Positions 46,372 through 57,404 of a stretch of DNA of 64,000 bases are shown piece by piece. The translations under genes and the position numbers were made by a program. The DNA is from Metaphire vulgaris (lineage: Eukaryota > Annelida > Clitellata > Crassiclitellata > Megascolecidae). The stretch lies in contig CM030834.1 of assembly GCA_018105865.1 (NCBI GenBank), positions 16,402,719-16,466,718 of the forward strand, written 5' to 3'. The notes below the pieces were generated by a model. It was not told where the DNA came from, did not search any database, and worked only from the letters and a program-made list of their open reading frames with translations. Numbering within the stretch: the first letter of the stretch is position 1; each line of letters starts with the position of its first letter.

Positions 46372-48539
46372 AAGTAAAGTAAAATCTCGTGGATTTCTAT
46401 AGCGCCTTGACAAGCAGCACAACAGTAGCTGCTTATTCTTAGGCGCTCAGCCTCTCTTAAAATAGCTATAGGAAAGGTGTGGGATCAGCCAGGCAATGGT
46501 CAATATCCGAAGGGCAGTGAGGCTCGGTTGTTACAGCTATGGCGGAAATGATTTCAGAAACAGGAAGGATTTAAGCTTAGACCTGAAGACTTGAGGAGAT
46601 AGTGCGGGAATTATAGGAAATGAGGAATCAGATTTTATTGTTTTAAAGTGTCCAAGTGTGCGAAGGGAAGCTGGGATCGAGTTCCAGAGTTCAGGTGCAG
46701 CATATGAGAAGGCACGGTTGCAAATTTTCAGGGATGACTGATTTAGCGGGCGTGACAGAGTGAGATGAGATGACGAACGTGTGGGTCGAGGAGGCTGAGG
46801 GGTTAATAGTGATCTAAGGTAGACAGGTTTTGATGACTGAAGTGAGCTATGTGTAAGTGTTATTATCTTATATTGGATACGTTCTGTTATTTTAAGCCAA
46901 TGTAATGATTTTAGTATGGGTGAAATATGGGAGAATTTAGGTGACATAGTAACAGCACGAGCTAAAGCATTTTGTATTGATTGCAATTTGTTGATGGAGG
47001 CTTTGGGAAGGTTATAGTAGAGGGAGTTACAGTAATCTAATTTGGAGTGGACTATAGAGGTGGCGATTGTGGACGCAGTCTTAATATCAAGACAAGGACG
47101 TAGGCGACGAAGGTCACGAATATGAATAAAGCAGGCTTTTGAAAGTTGGGAGATTTGTGATTCGAAGTTTAGAAAAGAGTCAAATTTGAATCCGAGATTT
47201 CTAGCAGTTGGAACAGGGATTATTGTGGTGTCAGGAGCCAAAACTAGTTTAGGATTGTCAATTTTTTTGAGTTGTTGGGGTAGTCCGATTAAAAGAAACT
47301 CTGTCTTAGATGGGTTGAGAGCGAGGAGATTAGATGACATCCATGCAGAGATTGACGAGAATGCAGATTCAAGCTCAATAATAGAAGCATTGAATGAAAG
47401 AGGTGAGAAGGAAAGGAATAGCTGAGTGTCATCGGCATAGAGTTGGTGGTTTAATTTGAGGGAATTAATTAGAGATGAAAGTGGTGTGGTGTGAAGGCTG
47501 AACAGTACAGGCCTGAGAACAGATCCTTGAGGCACTCCATAATCTATAATATGAGAAAGAGAAATTTGGCCAAGACAGGACACTTGAAAAGACCGAGATT
47601 TGAGATAAGATGCAAACCAGTTGTGAGCTTTTTCAGATATGCCAAACCAGAGAGAGAGTCGCTCGAGCAGAATTTTGTGATCTATGGTATCAAATGCTGC
47701 AGAGAGATCAAGGAGACAAAGGCCAGTAACTTGGCGAAGACCAATTGCAGTTAAGAGTCTGTCATAAATGTAGGCGAGGACAGTTTCAGTTGAGTGATGT
47801 TTAGTGTAGGCAGATTGATGAGCATTATATAGTGAGTTACTTGAAAGGTGTTCATTCAGTCTGGAAAGCACAATTTTTTCAGTAAGTTTTGATAGAAGAG
47901 AAAGATTTGAGATGGGGCGATAGTTATTGAGATCTTCTCTGTCAAGACCAGGCTTTTTTAGGAGAGGAGTGACAAAAGAGTTTTTGAATGCGGATGGGAA
48001 AGTGCCTGAGATAAGAGAGAGGTTGATGATTCTAGTTATAATAGGCGTAAGCACGGTGGCACACTGTTTGAGTAAAGACTAAAGAGGTAGGTATGGGATC
48101 TAGATCACATTGTTTGTTTGGCAAGGATAGTAGAAGTTTGGATACCTCTTCTTCAGTTGTAGGAGTGAAGCTGGATAAATTGCATGGAGGTTGTGGGGGA
48201 GGAGGATAATGAGGAGAGGTGGTTTGAGTAATAGTGAAAGACTTGAGGACACTGCGAATCTTGGAGATTTTTACAGAGAAGAACTTAGCAAAAGATTCAG
48301 CAAGTTCTGACAGGGAAATGGATTGAGGGAGAGGTTTTGAGTCTTTGCGATGGAAAAGATCATTTACAGTTTTCCAGAGCTTACGTGGATTTGAGCTATT
48401 TGTTGAAATGATGTTAGAATAGTACTTCTTTTTGGCAGATGTAAGGAGATTATGATAGCGGTTGGTGGTGGAACGAAGATTTAAAAGGTCAGATGGAGAA
48501 TGTGTTTTATGGTAGGTTCGCTCAAGACGTCTGCGTATA
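46372..48539 (-). mobile_element. CR1/jockey-like LINE, 5'-truncated, with RT domain
   Basis: Non-LTR retrotransposon on the minus strand. A 505-codon ORF (46537-48054) carries reverse-transcriptase motifs: NNYRPISNLSLLSKL, STETVL, LLDLSAAFDTIDHKILLERL, GVPQGSV, active-site YADDTQLF, and the C-terminal SKLDYCNSLYYNLP, LHWLKITERI and ELWNSIPASL. Upstream, up to 48539, the protein continues with RKLWKTVNDLF and TTEEEVSKLLLSLPNKQCDL, but a frameshift near 48080 separates it from the ORF. One Gly of the usual GSVLGP motif is Arg. The endonuclease region is missing. The 3' end carries CTATAGCGCC, AGGCGCTCAGCC and a TACTT-rich tail. Recently active but now defective. Confidence 0.92.
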
Positions 48540-48964
48540 GGGGCTGTCCATTAATTACGTCAACAATTTAGGGGGAGGAGGTTTGAAAAAGTTTGACAGT
48601 TGTTGACAGGGGAAGGAGTCAAGAGAAGTTGACGTCAATAATTTCACTTTTTACAAATAAATGAAATAATCAAAAAATAGGAAATTTCATGGAATAGGCC
48701 TACTACTTATTACAATGGAAAAAGCATGGCAAAAAGGTCATCACCACCACATTTTGACACTCGATGAGAAAAAAATGGAAAAATGGTCATCACCGCAAAA
48801 ATAATAACCTAAGCTTGTTATTGGGACCTGTCATTGATCTTGGGGGGGGGGGTCAAAAGTTTTTGACATAATTATTGGGGGGTAACTGAAATTTGACAGT
48901 TGTTGACAAGGGGGAGGGGTCAAAAAGTGCCCAAAAATTGTTGACATAAGTAATGGACAGCCCC
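48540..48964 (+). mobile_element. Element A, full copy
   Basis: A 425-bp copy with ends GGGGCTGTCCATTAATTACG and GGACAGCCCC, flanked by ATA at 48537-48539 and 48965-48967. The interior, GGTCATCACCACCACATTTT and TGTTATTGGGACCTGTCATT, is shared with 3542-3949. It sits at the 5' edge of the LINE. Confidence 0.93.
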
Positions 48965-49148
48965 ATAGGCCTACGTACGCCGCGTGCGCCTAGCAACATA
49001 TCTCATATTGTGAAGCCATATTAATTGTTGATTTTTTTCATAATTGTTAAATAATCGAATTGATTTAGGTTTTGGCAATTATTGAAATTTCAATATTATT
49101 ACTTGATCACACGTGATTAAGCGACAGCGAAACTCGTGTGGTTATAGA

Positions 49149-49590
49149 GCGGGGTGGGCAAATGGCAAACTACGGCCCGCGGATAGCATGCGGCCCGCCA
49201 CCGGATTTCATGCGGTCTGCAAGATCATTTAGAAATACAGTATAGGCTACATACGAGCGGCAGAAAGTGAGATAATTCGAAATTATTTTAGGAAAAGTTT
49301 GAAATTATTTTAGGTAAAACATTGAACTTTATTTTAAAATTGTATAAATGGTTATTTTAAAAAAGATATTTGAACAACAAATATTTGATATAATTAATCT
49401 ACTCTGCTATTGACCAAATAAATGATACTCAAAATTACCTATGATGATGATGTATGTCAGCATCTTAGTTGTAAACATTTTGGCTTTTTGCATGCATGTA
49501 AGTCCGTCTAATGAGACTAATGTAGGTGAGTATTAGCCTAGGTTTCATGCGGCCCTTTAAGGAAAACGCTTGTCCACTTCTTCTATTGGC
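49149..49590. mobile_element. hAT-type element with GGGGTGGGCAAA...CGGCCCGC terminus
   Basis: Left end CGGGGTGGGCAAATGGCAAA with CGGCCCGCGGATAGCATGCG, right end GCGGCCCTTTAAGGAAAACG and CTTGTCCACTTC. This CAGGGGTGGGCAAA-type terminus is widespread among animal hAT elements. No intact ORF or clear target duplication. Confidence 0.6.
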
Positions 49591-50021
49591 AATGGTTTTC
49601 AAACCCTTTGAAGTTTGCCTATTAATTGTTCCCGGGCATAGTTCGCAGCCTCGCAGATCCAAATAGGCCTAGATTATTTAAAAAAAGAAGTCACCACTTA
49701 AAATGTAATCAAATATCAGATAGTGCTGGATTATTTCTACAATGGAAACACAAGTTCGCTTCTATCTATGAAGAATCATATTATGTTAAAATATCACTGA
49801 AAATTATTCTAATGTTTTTCATGCTAGAACACAGCAGGTAGCCTAAAGTCTGCGGTGGCAAATTAATACTTTCAGAATGATTTCGCCTACTTCAGACTTT
49901 ACCCCCTTGGAATACTGTTTAAAGCCTCTGCTGTAGGCTTATTCTTCTTTTTCTAGGTACCATGCAGGTTGACTGCGTCGGCGATCATGTACTTCCATTT
50001 CCCTCTGTCATCTGTTGCACG

Positions 50022-50207
50022 CAGTGGCGGCTCCACCTGGGGGCCAGAGGGGCCCCGTGCCCCTATTGAGTGCCTGCCCCCTAGTGCTCCCCCCAGTTAG
50101 GACCCTATACTTAATGCTACATACATTAAACAACAAATGGTTGCCCCCCATGATTAGAAGTTGCCACCCCAACGGTCCCCACTTGCCAAATCCTAGAGCC
50201 GCCACTG
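50022..50207. mobile_element. hAT-type MITE CAGTGGCGGCTCCACC...
   Basis: A 186-bp inverse homologue of 24532-24717. Ends CAGTGGCGGCTCCACCTGGG and GAGCCGCCACTG; perfect duplication GTTGCACG at 50014-50021 and 50208-50215. Confidence 0.94.
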
Positions 50208-50365
50208 GTTGCACGAATGATGTCAATTGTTCCGTAGTTTCCTGGCTTAAATTTCCTCCCTGTAGATAGTATAAACTGTCCAGATATTTTCTCCTTTGTC
50301 TTCCTCTATCTCTTTTCCCCTCAATCTTTCCTCTTTTCTGTTGTAACAAACTTCTCTATTCCATC

Positions 50366-50433
50366 CAGGGCTTTTTTGTAAAAAAATATTTTCCGGAGCG
50401 CAACAGTCGGAATTCACTTGTCAACATGACGTA

Positions 50434-50478
<45 letters not shown>

Positions 50479-50637
50479 TTTCCCTCTGGAATCTGGAATT
50501 ATAATCAATTCAATACAAAAATGTATAAATAGATAGATATATAGTTCTAAATTTTCTATTTAATAATTTCATTTTGCAAAAACCAGTCCGGATTTTCCGG
50601 AGCGCCGCTACGCCTCGTTCCGGCACAAAAAGCCCTG
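50366..50637. mobile_element. hAT-type MITE CAGGGCTTTTTTGT...
   Basis: A 272-bp element with ends CAGGGCTTTTTTGTAAAAAA and GGCACAAAAAGCCCTG and a perfect duplication, ATTCCATC, at 50358-50365 and 50638-50645. TTTTCCGGAGCGC is present near both ends; an AT microsatellite lies inside. Confidence 0.92.
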
Positions 50638-51369
50638 ATTCCATCTTTTCCTTAGGCTTATAGGCAACACTATCTCCTACTGAATTGTTGTTTTTAAACT
50701 GAATGTTGAAAATCTATGAGTGGGAGTAGCCTAGTAAGACCCCGGTTGCTTTTAAAAAAATTGATTACTGGCGTCATATCTACAGTGTATCTATCTCCCG
50801 TGCAAAATACACCGTGACTACTCCAGAGAGCCTGCTATTCGAAACAGGTCTATAGTTTTGCTAACTCAATTATATTCAAATTGTTATCTTCGCTTTTTCG
50901 AGTATAGGCTACAGATAAAAGCACAATTCCCAGTGCACAGAGTCGCAACTTATCTCGTATCTGATTTCATCAGCGACAGCTGTGCAATATCGGTCTAATC
51001 ACTATGCATAAAACAATCTAATATTATCCTAAAGCACCGGATGACCCTTAGAGGCGTATCGTGGTTGCCAGCAACGGCGGAGCGACGGGGTATATCAATA
51101 TATTTACCCCCACCCTCCACCCCCACCCACACACAAAAATTACTCAACCTTAAAGTTTTTATGTGGTTGTTAAAATAGCAATGACTAGTTAAGCAATGAC
51201 TATTTTTAAACAATTTAACCCTCCCTCCCCAATTTATACCAGATTTATGAACCCCCGATCAAATTCCTGGCTAGTCCGCTGGTTGCCCCAGCTAGCGCCT
51301 GGGCAAACGAGGAATTGCGCCGCTACCTTGTGGCCAAAATGTCTTGACAAGAAAGAAGAAAAAGACGTT
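50638..51369. other. No gene recognised
   Basis: Short uninformative ORFs only; C-rich ACCCCCACCC runs near 51110. Confidence 0.4.
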
Positions 51370-51377
51370 ATCGCATT

Positions 51378-51597
51378 CAGAGGCGTAGCGAGGGGAGCAT
51401 ATGCCCCCGGGCGCCGAGGTGGGAGTTTTTTTACTCGTCAGCACTACTATGAAGAGGGGCGCCCGTAAGACCTGAGGGGCGCCGAGCGCCGAGAACAATG
51501 TGACGACCTTTTTACCTTTTTTTGCTCGTCAGCAGTGTTGGGGGCGCCAACGGTACACTTTTGCCCCCAGGCGCCGGACACCCTCGCTACGCCTCTG
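51378..51597. mobile_element. hAT-type MITE CAGAGGCGTAGCGAGGG...
   Basis: A 220-bp element with perfect ends CAGAGGCGTAGCGAGGG and CCCTCGCTACGCCTCTG and a perfect duplication, ATCGCATT, at 51370-51377 and 51598-51605. An expanded box (GACGACCTTTTTACC followed by TTTTTTTGCTCGTCAG) is inside. Confidence 0.95.
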
Positions 51598-51816
51598 ATC
51601 GCATTATATTCCCCATATTGCAATAATAAATAAATTCCGAGAAAATTTTAGCAATTCTTCTTTGTTCTTCTTTGTGAATGGCATATTATGTCAAACTAGT
51701 TTGTAATGTAGGCCTATTGGTTTTTTCTTTTTTCTTCACTTGAAAATTTGCGACCGGGGCAACCGTCCTATGGCAGCCCCCACGCTACGCAACCTAGCAC
51801 TCGTGCTGCGTTATAC

Positions 51817-51893
51817 TGTAGCGCAATTGGTTGGCGCGTTCGGCTGTTAACCGAAAGACGAGCCAAGTTCGACCATCGAATCCACCCAGGGCC
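51817..51893 (+). tRNA. tRNA-Asn(GTT)-like pseudogene or SINE head
   Basis: GTAGCGCAATTGGTTGGCGC followed by GTTCGGCTGTTAACCGAAAG reproduces the D-arm and anticodon arm of tRNA-Asn with anticodon GTT. The variable/T-arm part (GTTCGACCATCGAATCC) is stretched and does not fold normally, and the acceptor stem does not pair well. Hence a pseudogene or the head of a tRNA-derived repeat. Confidence 0.6.
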
Positions 51894-52149
51894 TTGTGTG
51901 TTTTGATCTTGGACTTTATTATTATTTTTTTATTGTTGTTGTTGGTGTTGTTGTTTTTAGACTATTCTTATTAGACTATTCTTATTAGCCTATTCTTATT
52001 AGCCTATTCTTATTAGCCTATTCTTATTAGTCTATTATTATTAGCCTATTATCATATGCCTATTATTATATCTTCGCGATGCTCTTCCTGTCTTCCACTC
52101 TGTGTGTATTGCCAGTTTTATGCGCATAGCTTGAAATCCACGAGTCATT

Positions 52150-52320
52150 CATTCATTCGTGGACGCTTTCTATAGCGCTGTAAGTAGACTGAAGGCCCGC
52201 CATAAAAGCGCTTTAACATCTCAACTATACCCCTAACCTAAGCAGATGCGTTTTAAGCTCTTGATGAAGTGCTCAGGAGTAACAGCCGTGATGACATCAT
52301 CAGGAAGAGAGTCCCACAAG
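52150..52320 (-). mobile_element. LINE pol C-terminal fragment
   Basis: Minus-strand frame LWDSLPDDVITAVTPEHFIK then SLKRICLG fits the final LWNSLP.......FK..LK segment of CR1-like pol proteins. CTATAGCGCTGTAAGTAGAC lies at its 3' side, a typical tail. Confidence 0.7.
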
Positions 52321-52680
52321 ATATACATGTATAAAACATTCGATTTTACGTGTTTTACGTTGGACGCCGTTAACTAAAATAATATGACCCAGGTGGCTGG
52401 TAATAAAAGTTAGCAGTTTATTTATCATAAATTCATTGGTCGCAATTTGATGGGACGTAGGCTGCAATTTGAAGGTAAATGATTTGCAGTGTGGGGTTAA
52501 CAACGCCAATGCCTGACATGTAGATGCAGACAGTGGAGGAAGATGTGGCCAGCCTAAGGCTGATCGGCAGACTACGATTCTGTTCTAGTTTTCTCGAGAT
52601 TGGCCGTGAATACTTATTGGGTTATTGACGCCAGCGATGCTATGCAGTATGTCTCTGAGTTTAGGACAATGGATCTTGAT

Positions 52681-52991
52681 CAGTGGCGTAGCCAGGATTT
52701 CCGGAAGATGGGGGGAGGGGGTAGTTTCGATCGTGACGAAACTTTTCAAAATTTTTCTTATTCTTCATTTTTTAGGAGCTGACAAGCAAAAAAGGGTCGT
52801 CACCTTCGTATTCTTTCTAATTTGTTCTATTTTCTATAGTACTTGGAAATTTTTTCAATTGGCAGCCAGCCAAAGGGGGTTTGACCCCGAAAATCGCGTC
52901 CGAATATGAAAAATGTATGGAAAAGCATGTAACAAAATTTTCGCCAGCAGCCAATGGGGCCTTAACCCCTCCCCCCGTGGCTACGCCACTG
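52681..52991. mobile_element. hAT-type MITE CAGTGGCGTAGCCAGG...
   Basis: A 311-bp element with ends CAGTGGCGTAGCCAGGA and GTGGCTACGCCACTG and a perfect duplication, ATCTTGAT, at 52673-52680 and 52992-52999. The box TGACAAGCAAAAAAGGGTCG lies at about 52780. Confidence 0.95.
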
Positions 52992-54299
52992 ATCTTGATG
53001 GCAGTTCTTATGATAGGAATTGAAGGAGACCCCATATGTAGCTCGCGCTTTATTATTTATGCAAAAACCATATTGAACTGTAGCTTGCCAGTGAATGCCG
53101 TGCGTTTCACTAGAAAAAAGCGATTTTTCGCATTCAAAAGTATTAGACGCGCAGCTGTCGTCAATGCTATTGCTTTGTGCATTTTCGAATGAAAGCTGGT
53201 TACTGCGTTAATCATTCGAGGTATCTAAAAGACTATATGGCCGACAACAAGCCAACAAATCACATTAAAATGCCAAGCACACGCTTATATTAGGCCTATA
53301 TAAGCAAGGGCGCAGACAAAATAGTACTAAAAAATTATTCAGTTTACTGTCGTTTAATTGTCATAGAAAAGAACTGATATTTTCAAAGAAAAGGCGCCGG
53401 AACCAACGTTGTAGCCTACTGGGCTACAAAATGAGGTTATGGAAATTTAAGTTGAGGTCTATACAACGCCATATATACGGCGTTGGGTCTATAGAAGTGT
53501 GACACATTGCATTTGACAAACTGTCATGACGCTTTCTAAAAGAGTATCGGTTAAAGTAAGTAAGAGAACGTCAAGATTAGCGGTTCAACAGTGTAAGCTT
53601 ACGTTCTTCTCAAAATCAACTTTTTATCACTTGTTACAACTTCCAAGTGTGGCATTTGAAGGTCAGGCTAATCAAGGATATTTTTACATCCCTAACACCC
53701 CCAACATCCCCTCAATTTGAGACCAACACCTCCAACGCCCCCTCAATCTCAGCTATGAGATGTCCTTTTTTATTGCTTGCCAGTCTTTTTGGCAGGGGAC
53801 CCCAGAATTTACCGACACCCCTTAAATTGATAATCCTAGACATAACCCTGAGACTAATGGGAAGAAAGATCCGTCTAGTGAGGAAAAAGAATTTGCAATT
53901 GCGTCATCATGCTAAATAAATTAGGCTAATTAAATAAGTCGACGACAGCGTGGATTTTCCCTTTCCTCTCTAAGTGGAACAGTGGGAGGAAAGTCAGTAT
54001 GAAGTGACCAGGAAATTTCGCTCTTCTTTCCCTACAAATATCCTTCCGTTTGCTCCTGCTTTTCACAGTTAGACATTCCCGGTTGGGGAGATAACCTCAC
54101 GCGTTGAGGACGATTCCAGTTGCTTTTGAAAAGTTTATATCCGCCCGATCCCACGGTATACAGAAAATTTTGTGGCGGGGTAGACAGACCCCCGTTGCTT
54201 TTATGACCACTAATTGCACGGACATTGCGTGGCATTATCTAACCAATGCCACCGATCTATAAACTGCACGAAGTCGCCGTTGTAAAAAGGCTTTACTTT
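52992..54299. other. No gene recognised; C-rich repeat fragment
   Basis: A C-rich element fragment at about 53675-53850 (GGATATTTTTACATCCCTAA, CCAACATCCCCTCAATTTGA, then AATCCTAGACATAACCCTGA) is related to 57960-58155. It includes a diverged box TCCTTTTTTATTGCTTGCCA near 53763. A small hairpin, CAACGCCATATATACGGCGTTG in two halves, lies near 53465. No exon recognised. Confidence 0.4.
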
Positions 54300-54403
54300 G
54301 ATCGATGGAGTCACGTCCGCTGCGCTTAACTGGAGTTTGTTCCTGTAATTCGACCTGCCTGACTAAAGTAAGTTGTGTCTGAGTTTTGAGACGATGAACT
54401 GAC

Positions 54404-54600
54404 TCAGTTGCGATGCCGGAGGAAGATCGGGATCGACTTTCCCCGCAAACAAATCGACAGTCGATCTGCTTTGTTTTTGCAGAACGCTATAGACAGAAGA
54501 AACGGTCTGACGAATTGCATTCTTTGAAAAAAATGGATTATTGTAGACTCGCTCATGCACTTATGCTGCAAAGATAAAATTGTAGACAAAAATCTGCAGC
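54404..54600 (-). CDS. Unassigned ORF, possible exon
   Basis: Minus-strand open frame with coding-like composition: NAIRQTVSSVYSVLQKQSRS, then STVDLFAGKVDPDLPPASQL and SQFIVSKLRHNLL before the stop. An AG preceded by a T-rich tract (about 54522) could be its acceptor. I do not recognise a family. A competing plus-strand reading at 54306-54368 starts with ATG and ends at a strong donor (AAA|GTAAGT). Neither is secure. Confidence 0.25.
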
Positions 54601-54963
54601 GGGAGAAACATGTCGGCGTCCCTCCAACTTTAGCTATCGAAACCAACGAGCCCAATACGTGGCAATATATCTGGACTCATATGTGTTAAGTCCCACGCTG
54701 ATCTGTATCGAGACAATTTACACCGCTAATCCGGATTAGCGGATTGTCGTAGCTTTCTCCAGGGTCGCAGATTGAGCTTTGGCAGCCAAATCTACCACTC
54801 ATTGAACTGCGCGGATCCGGTAACAACTGACTGAGCAGGCCTCATACGTCACCAATGCAACCGACATGTTCACCCAACCGAATACTAACCGCTCGCAATC
54901 GCTGCTTAACTTCGAAGCCAGCTGCGCAGCTCCACAAATGACACCAGTGGATCTAAGCATAGT

Positions 54964-55298
54964 TGATCAGTGTCGGCTCCACAGGGGGCCCGTGGGGCCC
55001 TAATTGAATATCCCCCAGTAGTCCCTTGCATACTTTACTCTGTAGACATCTTGACAATGGTTACCAAAACAACACTTGGCCTAAGTGGAACCAAAAATTT
55101 CAAAATTAGATGCAATGAAATCCAGATATTGAACACTGCCTTTAATACAAGTTGTTTACAGGTGCAACTCTGGACTCGCATCGAGGTTGATATACTTCCT
55201 GTATGTTCTGATTTATGAAAAATAGTTGGCCCCATGCTTAGAAATTGCCAGCACCAAATCCCCCCCCCACTTGCCAAATCTTGGAGCCACCGCCAATG
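54964..55298. mobile_element. Divergent hAT-type MITE (CAGTGTCGGCTCC...)
   Basis: CAGTGTCGGCTCCACAGGGG at the left; CTTGCCAAATCTTGGAGCCA and CCGCCAATG at the right, homologous to 24532-24717 but longer. AGCATAGT occurs at 54956-54963 and 55299-55306 as the flanking duplication. Confidence 0.8.
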
Positions 55299-55471
55299 AG
55301 CATAGTTGCAATTTTGAATAATACCAGACCACCAGTTTGAGCCATGTATGAATTTAAACCGATTTTATCTTTGGGTTTTGCAGAGTTAATGCTTCCTGTC
55401 ATCGAGTCATTTCTCTTATCCACAAGAAATGATGAAAATGGATTTAATTTCGAATCAGAATTCTCTGCCAT
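55299..55471 (-). CDS. Unassigned start exon interrupted by a MITE
   Basis: A minus-strand frame starts at ATG 55471 (context GACATATGG) and reads MAENSDSKLNPFSSFLVDKR, then NDSMTGSINSAKPKDKIGLN and SYMAQTGGLVLFKIATM. Its composition and the (GAC)n-bearing leader at about 55493-55515 suggest a genuine protein start. The frame runs straight into the MITE at 55298, whose target duplication overlaps its last codons. The exon therefore either ends earlier at a GT (for example CTG|GTATTA) or was disrupted. I do not recognise the protein. Confidence 0.35.
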
Positions 55472-55730
55472 ATGTCTTCAACCACAGCGGCGGCGGTGTC
55501 GTCGTCGTCGTCGTCAATAGAGAGACATTTTCGTTCCTTCTTCAGCTTCTTATGTTGTCAATATGCGTTTTATTCTCCTAATGGAGCGATATAGTGGATG
55601 CTTGGCTACATGTAAGGCATGAGGTTGAGACAGGCTGATGGAAGCCAAGCGTTCCATTTGGAGACGGTTGGTGAAAGGAATTGGTCTTCCAGCAATGCAT
55701 AGGAAGGATTTGGTAATGATTGATCTAGAC

Positions 55731-55733
<3 letters not shown>

Positions 55734-55785
<52 letters not shown>
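55734..55785. repeat. (AT)n microsatellite
   Basis: Fifty-two bases of AT repeat, with a MITE inserted at its right edge. Confidence 0.96.
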
Positions 55786-55788
<3 letters not shown>

Positions 55789-55957
55789 CCGGATTAAGGT
55801 CCGAGTGGGCCGGGAGGGGGGCTGAGAAAAAAAGGTCGTCGCCTATACTGGAAATCTCTGACAAGCAAAAAAAGGTTATCTTGAAAATCGGTGGGCCTAT
55901 TTTCATGATGGGCCGAGGGGCTACAGCCCCATCAGCCCCCGCCTTAATATGACCCTG
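55786..55957. mobile_element. MITE GGGCCGGATTAAGG...
   Basis: Ends GGGCCGGATTAAGG and CCTTAATATGACCCTG are inverted relatives. TATATA sequence flanks both sides. Contains AAAAAAAGGTCGTCGCC and TGACAAGCAAAAAAAGGTTA boxes. Confidence 0.75.
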
Positions 55958-56089
55958 TATATATACTGTGTCCGGATAAAACAGGATCCCTTGCGATAAT
56001 GACTTAAAAACACTAGTAAATATTCATCAATTTTTTAAAAAAGATTCATTTTAGTTCTGACATGCTTACTCATGCTAATAAATGATCCC

Positions 56090-56530
56090 CCCGTTAAAAT
56101 TATGCCATACTGAATAGGCCCTAGTTATTAATTGGTGCAGCCGCTCACCGAGCTCGTGAAACTGTTGAACTGCTGACAAATGAAACTCCTGATTTTATAG
56201 CCCCTAATCTTTGACCACCAAACAGTCCCGACTTAAACCCAGTTGGTTATAAGATTTGGGAAATAATGCAGAAGATTTGCAGAACAAAGATCAGAACCAC
56301 TGAAGAACTTCCGTGAGCGAATTTATTGTGAATGTAAAGGATGATCTTGAACCATGATTATCGATGCAGCTGCGGGTCGAAACTGTAGGCTAATGAAAGC
56401 TTAAATAACTGCAATCAGTATATTGACCTAAATTCCGCAGAACTACGCCGAATTTCGTGCATTTTTACCGGGCCGACCGTTGTCAAAATACAGTATTTAC
56501 AATGAAACACGGTGGCTGGCGCCGTTTTTA
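56090..56530 (+). pseudogene. mariner-like transposase pseudogene
   Basis: On the plus strand, reading across frames: ETVELLTNETPDFIAPNL-like sequence, then NSPDLNPVGYKIWEIMQK, then RTKIRTTEEL and RERIYCE. This is the C-terminal catalytic block of mariner transposases, whose last catalytic Asp lies in SPDLNP. Frameshifts and stops break it. CCGGATAAAACAGGATCC at 55974 and CCGTTTTTATTGAACCACCC near 56523 may be the eroded ends. DDE cut-and-paste element, inactive. Confidence 0.75.
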
Positions 56531-57013
56531 TTGAACCACCCTATAATTATGTAACACCAGCGCACTGAGAGTATCGGTTTAGCCTTCGTATCTACGCGAA
56601 CCGGATAGACGCATCATGCCGCTGCAAAAACTACGTCGACAGACCAGATCTGGCATCGTGCAGTTTACGCACAAGATCGACCAGAAATTTCAGCTGCGGG
56701 CTGCGTTTCGAAGCTGCTGCGGTCGGTAATAACTGATGCTATAGGATTCCGCTGGACAACCTGGAGAATAATAATTGTTGTGAAATTATGAGAGAAGAAC
56801 GGACCGTAACTTGACGGCGGAACAATGCACTGGACGCTGTTTTGAACAGTCGTCTATAGTGTAAATGCATTCCGAACATCCTAGAATTATGATGACCAGC
56901 GGTCGACCGCCGTTTTAGTCTGGCGTTTGTCGTCTGTCAGTCGAGTAGACCTGAATAGACGCGCAGTCGCGGTGACAGCAGACGTCTGCACGTTTTGCGC
57001 TTTTGACTTCGTG

Positions 57014-57194
57014 ATGTACGGTCGTCGTAGTCGTCGTTGTCTGCTGTGTCTGCAGCTGGTCTACGCCGTCGCCCTTCTGCCCACGTTGACGTCGACCCAA
57101 CGGGGTGTTTCAATGCAAAAAGGAGGAGGAGGAGGAGGAGGAGGAGGAGGAGGAGGAGGGGCAGGAGGAGTTGCAGTTACCCGTTCGAAGTCAG
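57014..57194 (+). CDS. Candidate signal-peptide exon of the nAChR-like gene
   Basis: Frame starting at ATG 57014: MYGRRSRRCLLCLQLVYAVA, then LLPTLTSTQRG, a basic start and a hydrophobic core like a signal peptide. This is followed by a polyglycine run encoded by a GGA microsatellite and TRSKSG, ending at a donor TCAG|GTAGAT. The exon ends in phase 1 and the receptor exon at 62165 begins with two bases, so joining gives Gly in frame with NVVAMSDEKRL. Supported by phase and by expectation (these receptors need a signal peptide, usually in exon 1). Transcript evidence is lacking, so moderate confidence. The intron would be about 5 kb. Confidence 0.45.
57118..57159. repeat. (GGA)n microsatellite, in a predicted coding exon
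   Basis: About 42 bp of AGG/GGA repeats, read as polyglycine in the candidate exon. Confidence 0.93.
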
Positions 57195-57404
57195 GTAGAT
57201 ACTTCAATATAATATTATGTCAAACAGATTTTTCAGTCAACCGTTTGCCTTTAGGAGAGAGAAAGTTTCGTACTCGATGACGCCACACGAAAATATACAA
57301 TCAATTTAGACAAGATTAACCGCAAAGCCCGTCGCAAAGCCCGTTTGATTTACGTCGCTAGAGATTGCTTGAAGAGAAAGCACAAGAAATGCTTTCTCGC
57401 TACC

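Noticed and set aside
47186..47754. Plus-strand ORFs of 79 and 87 codons
   Set aside because: Antisense shadows of the LINE reverse transcriptase ORF.
54306..54368. Plus-strand candidate first exon (ATG... to AAA|GTAAGT)
   Set aside because: The donor is good but the 21-residue peptide has no family signature, no partner exon was found, and a competing minus-strand frame overlaps nearby.
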